The position numbers and the translations under genes were made by a program. Of a stretch of DNA of 6,403 bases, positions 6,391-6,403 are shown piece by piece; position 1 is the first letter of the stretch, and every line of letters begins with the position of its first letter. The stretch is from the NCBI GenBank assembly GCA_021202835.1, contig JAJQCI010000089.1, forward strand, positions 1-6,403. Direction: 5' to 3'. A model generated the notes under the pieces. It worked only from the letters and a program-made list of their open reading frames with translations, made no database searches and was not told where the DNA came from. Source of the DNA: Clostridiales bacterium (GTDB taxonomy: Bacteria; Bacillota; Clostridia; Lachnospirales; CAG-274).

Positions 6391-6403
6391 AAGGGTAAGC
6401 GCC

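Larger units (their letters stand above)
6273..6403. other. Intergenic region after the operon, no gene seen
   Basis: No reading frame with a credible start, ribosome site and recognisable protein begins here on either strand. The stretch is dominated by two consecutive inverted repeats. From 6331 to the end, 57 of 73 bases are G or C, about 78%, in sharp contrast to the genes. The window ends before the neighbouring gene, so it is unknown whether that gene is convergent or in the same direction. Confidence 0.6.

Overview
The window reads as chromosomal DNA from a low-to-mid GC Bacillota, most probably a member of the class Clostridia. The reasons are the gene types, Shine-Dalgarno sites close to the Bacillota consensus, a TTG start, heavy use of ATA (Ile) and AGA (Arg) codons, and GC of about 40-45% in hand-counted stretches of the genes. 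I cannot name a genus from the sequence.

Four genes, all on the + strand, fill positions 1-6272 with almost no space between them (gaps of 6 and 4 nt, then an 8-nt overlap). They very likely form one translationally coupled operon whose promoter lies upstream of the window. In order they are: (1) the 3' part of a zapA-like cell-division gene whose product carries a long extra coiled-coil tail; (2) a 770-residue U32-family protein with a DUF3656 region, related to the 23S rRNA cytidine hydroxylase RlhA, with two cysteine clusters; (3) a SEDS-family peptidoglycan glycosyltransferase (FtsW/RodA/SpoVE) with extra N-terminal membrane segments and a basic C-terminal tail; (4) a class B penicillin-binding protein (transpeptidase) with an intact SxxK/SxN/KTG active site and a strongly acidic insertion in its extracellular linker.

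Genes 3 and 4 are a SEDS glycosyltransferase and its usual partner, the transpeptidase. Together such pairs polymerise and cross-link septal or lateral-wall peptidoglycan. Their layout and sequence style resemble the RodA-PbpA pair of actinobacteria more than a textbook FtsW-FtsI pair. Gene 1 would act at the cytoplasmic face of the Z-ring. Gene 2 links the cluster to rRNA modification and is the least obvious member functionally.

Positions 6273-6403 (131 nt) hold no convincing gene. They contain two strong hairpins in tandem: a perfect 19-bp stem (6294-6334) and a GC-rich, nearly perfect 18-bp stem (6349-6390). The last 73 nt are about 78% GC, far above the genes. Neither hairpin is followed by a T tract, so a simple intrinsic terminator is not the obvious reading.

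I do not see a wholly new system such as a defence island, mobile element or CRISPR array. The points worth a second look are the extended ZapA, the acidic and basic additions to the SEDS-PBP pair, the second cysteine cluster of the U32 protein, and the paired hairpins.
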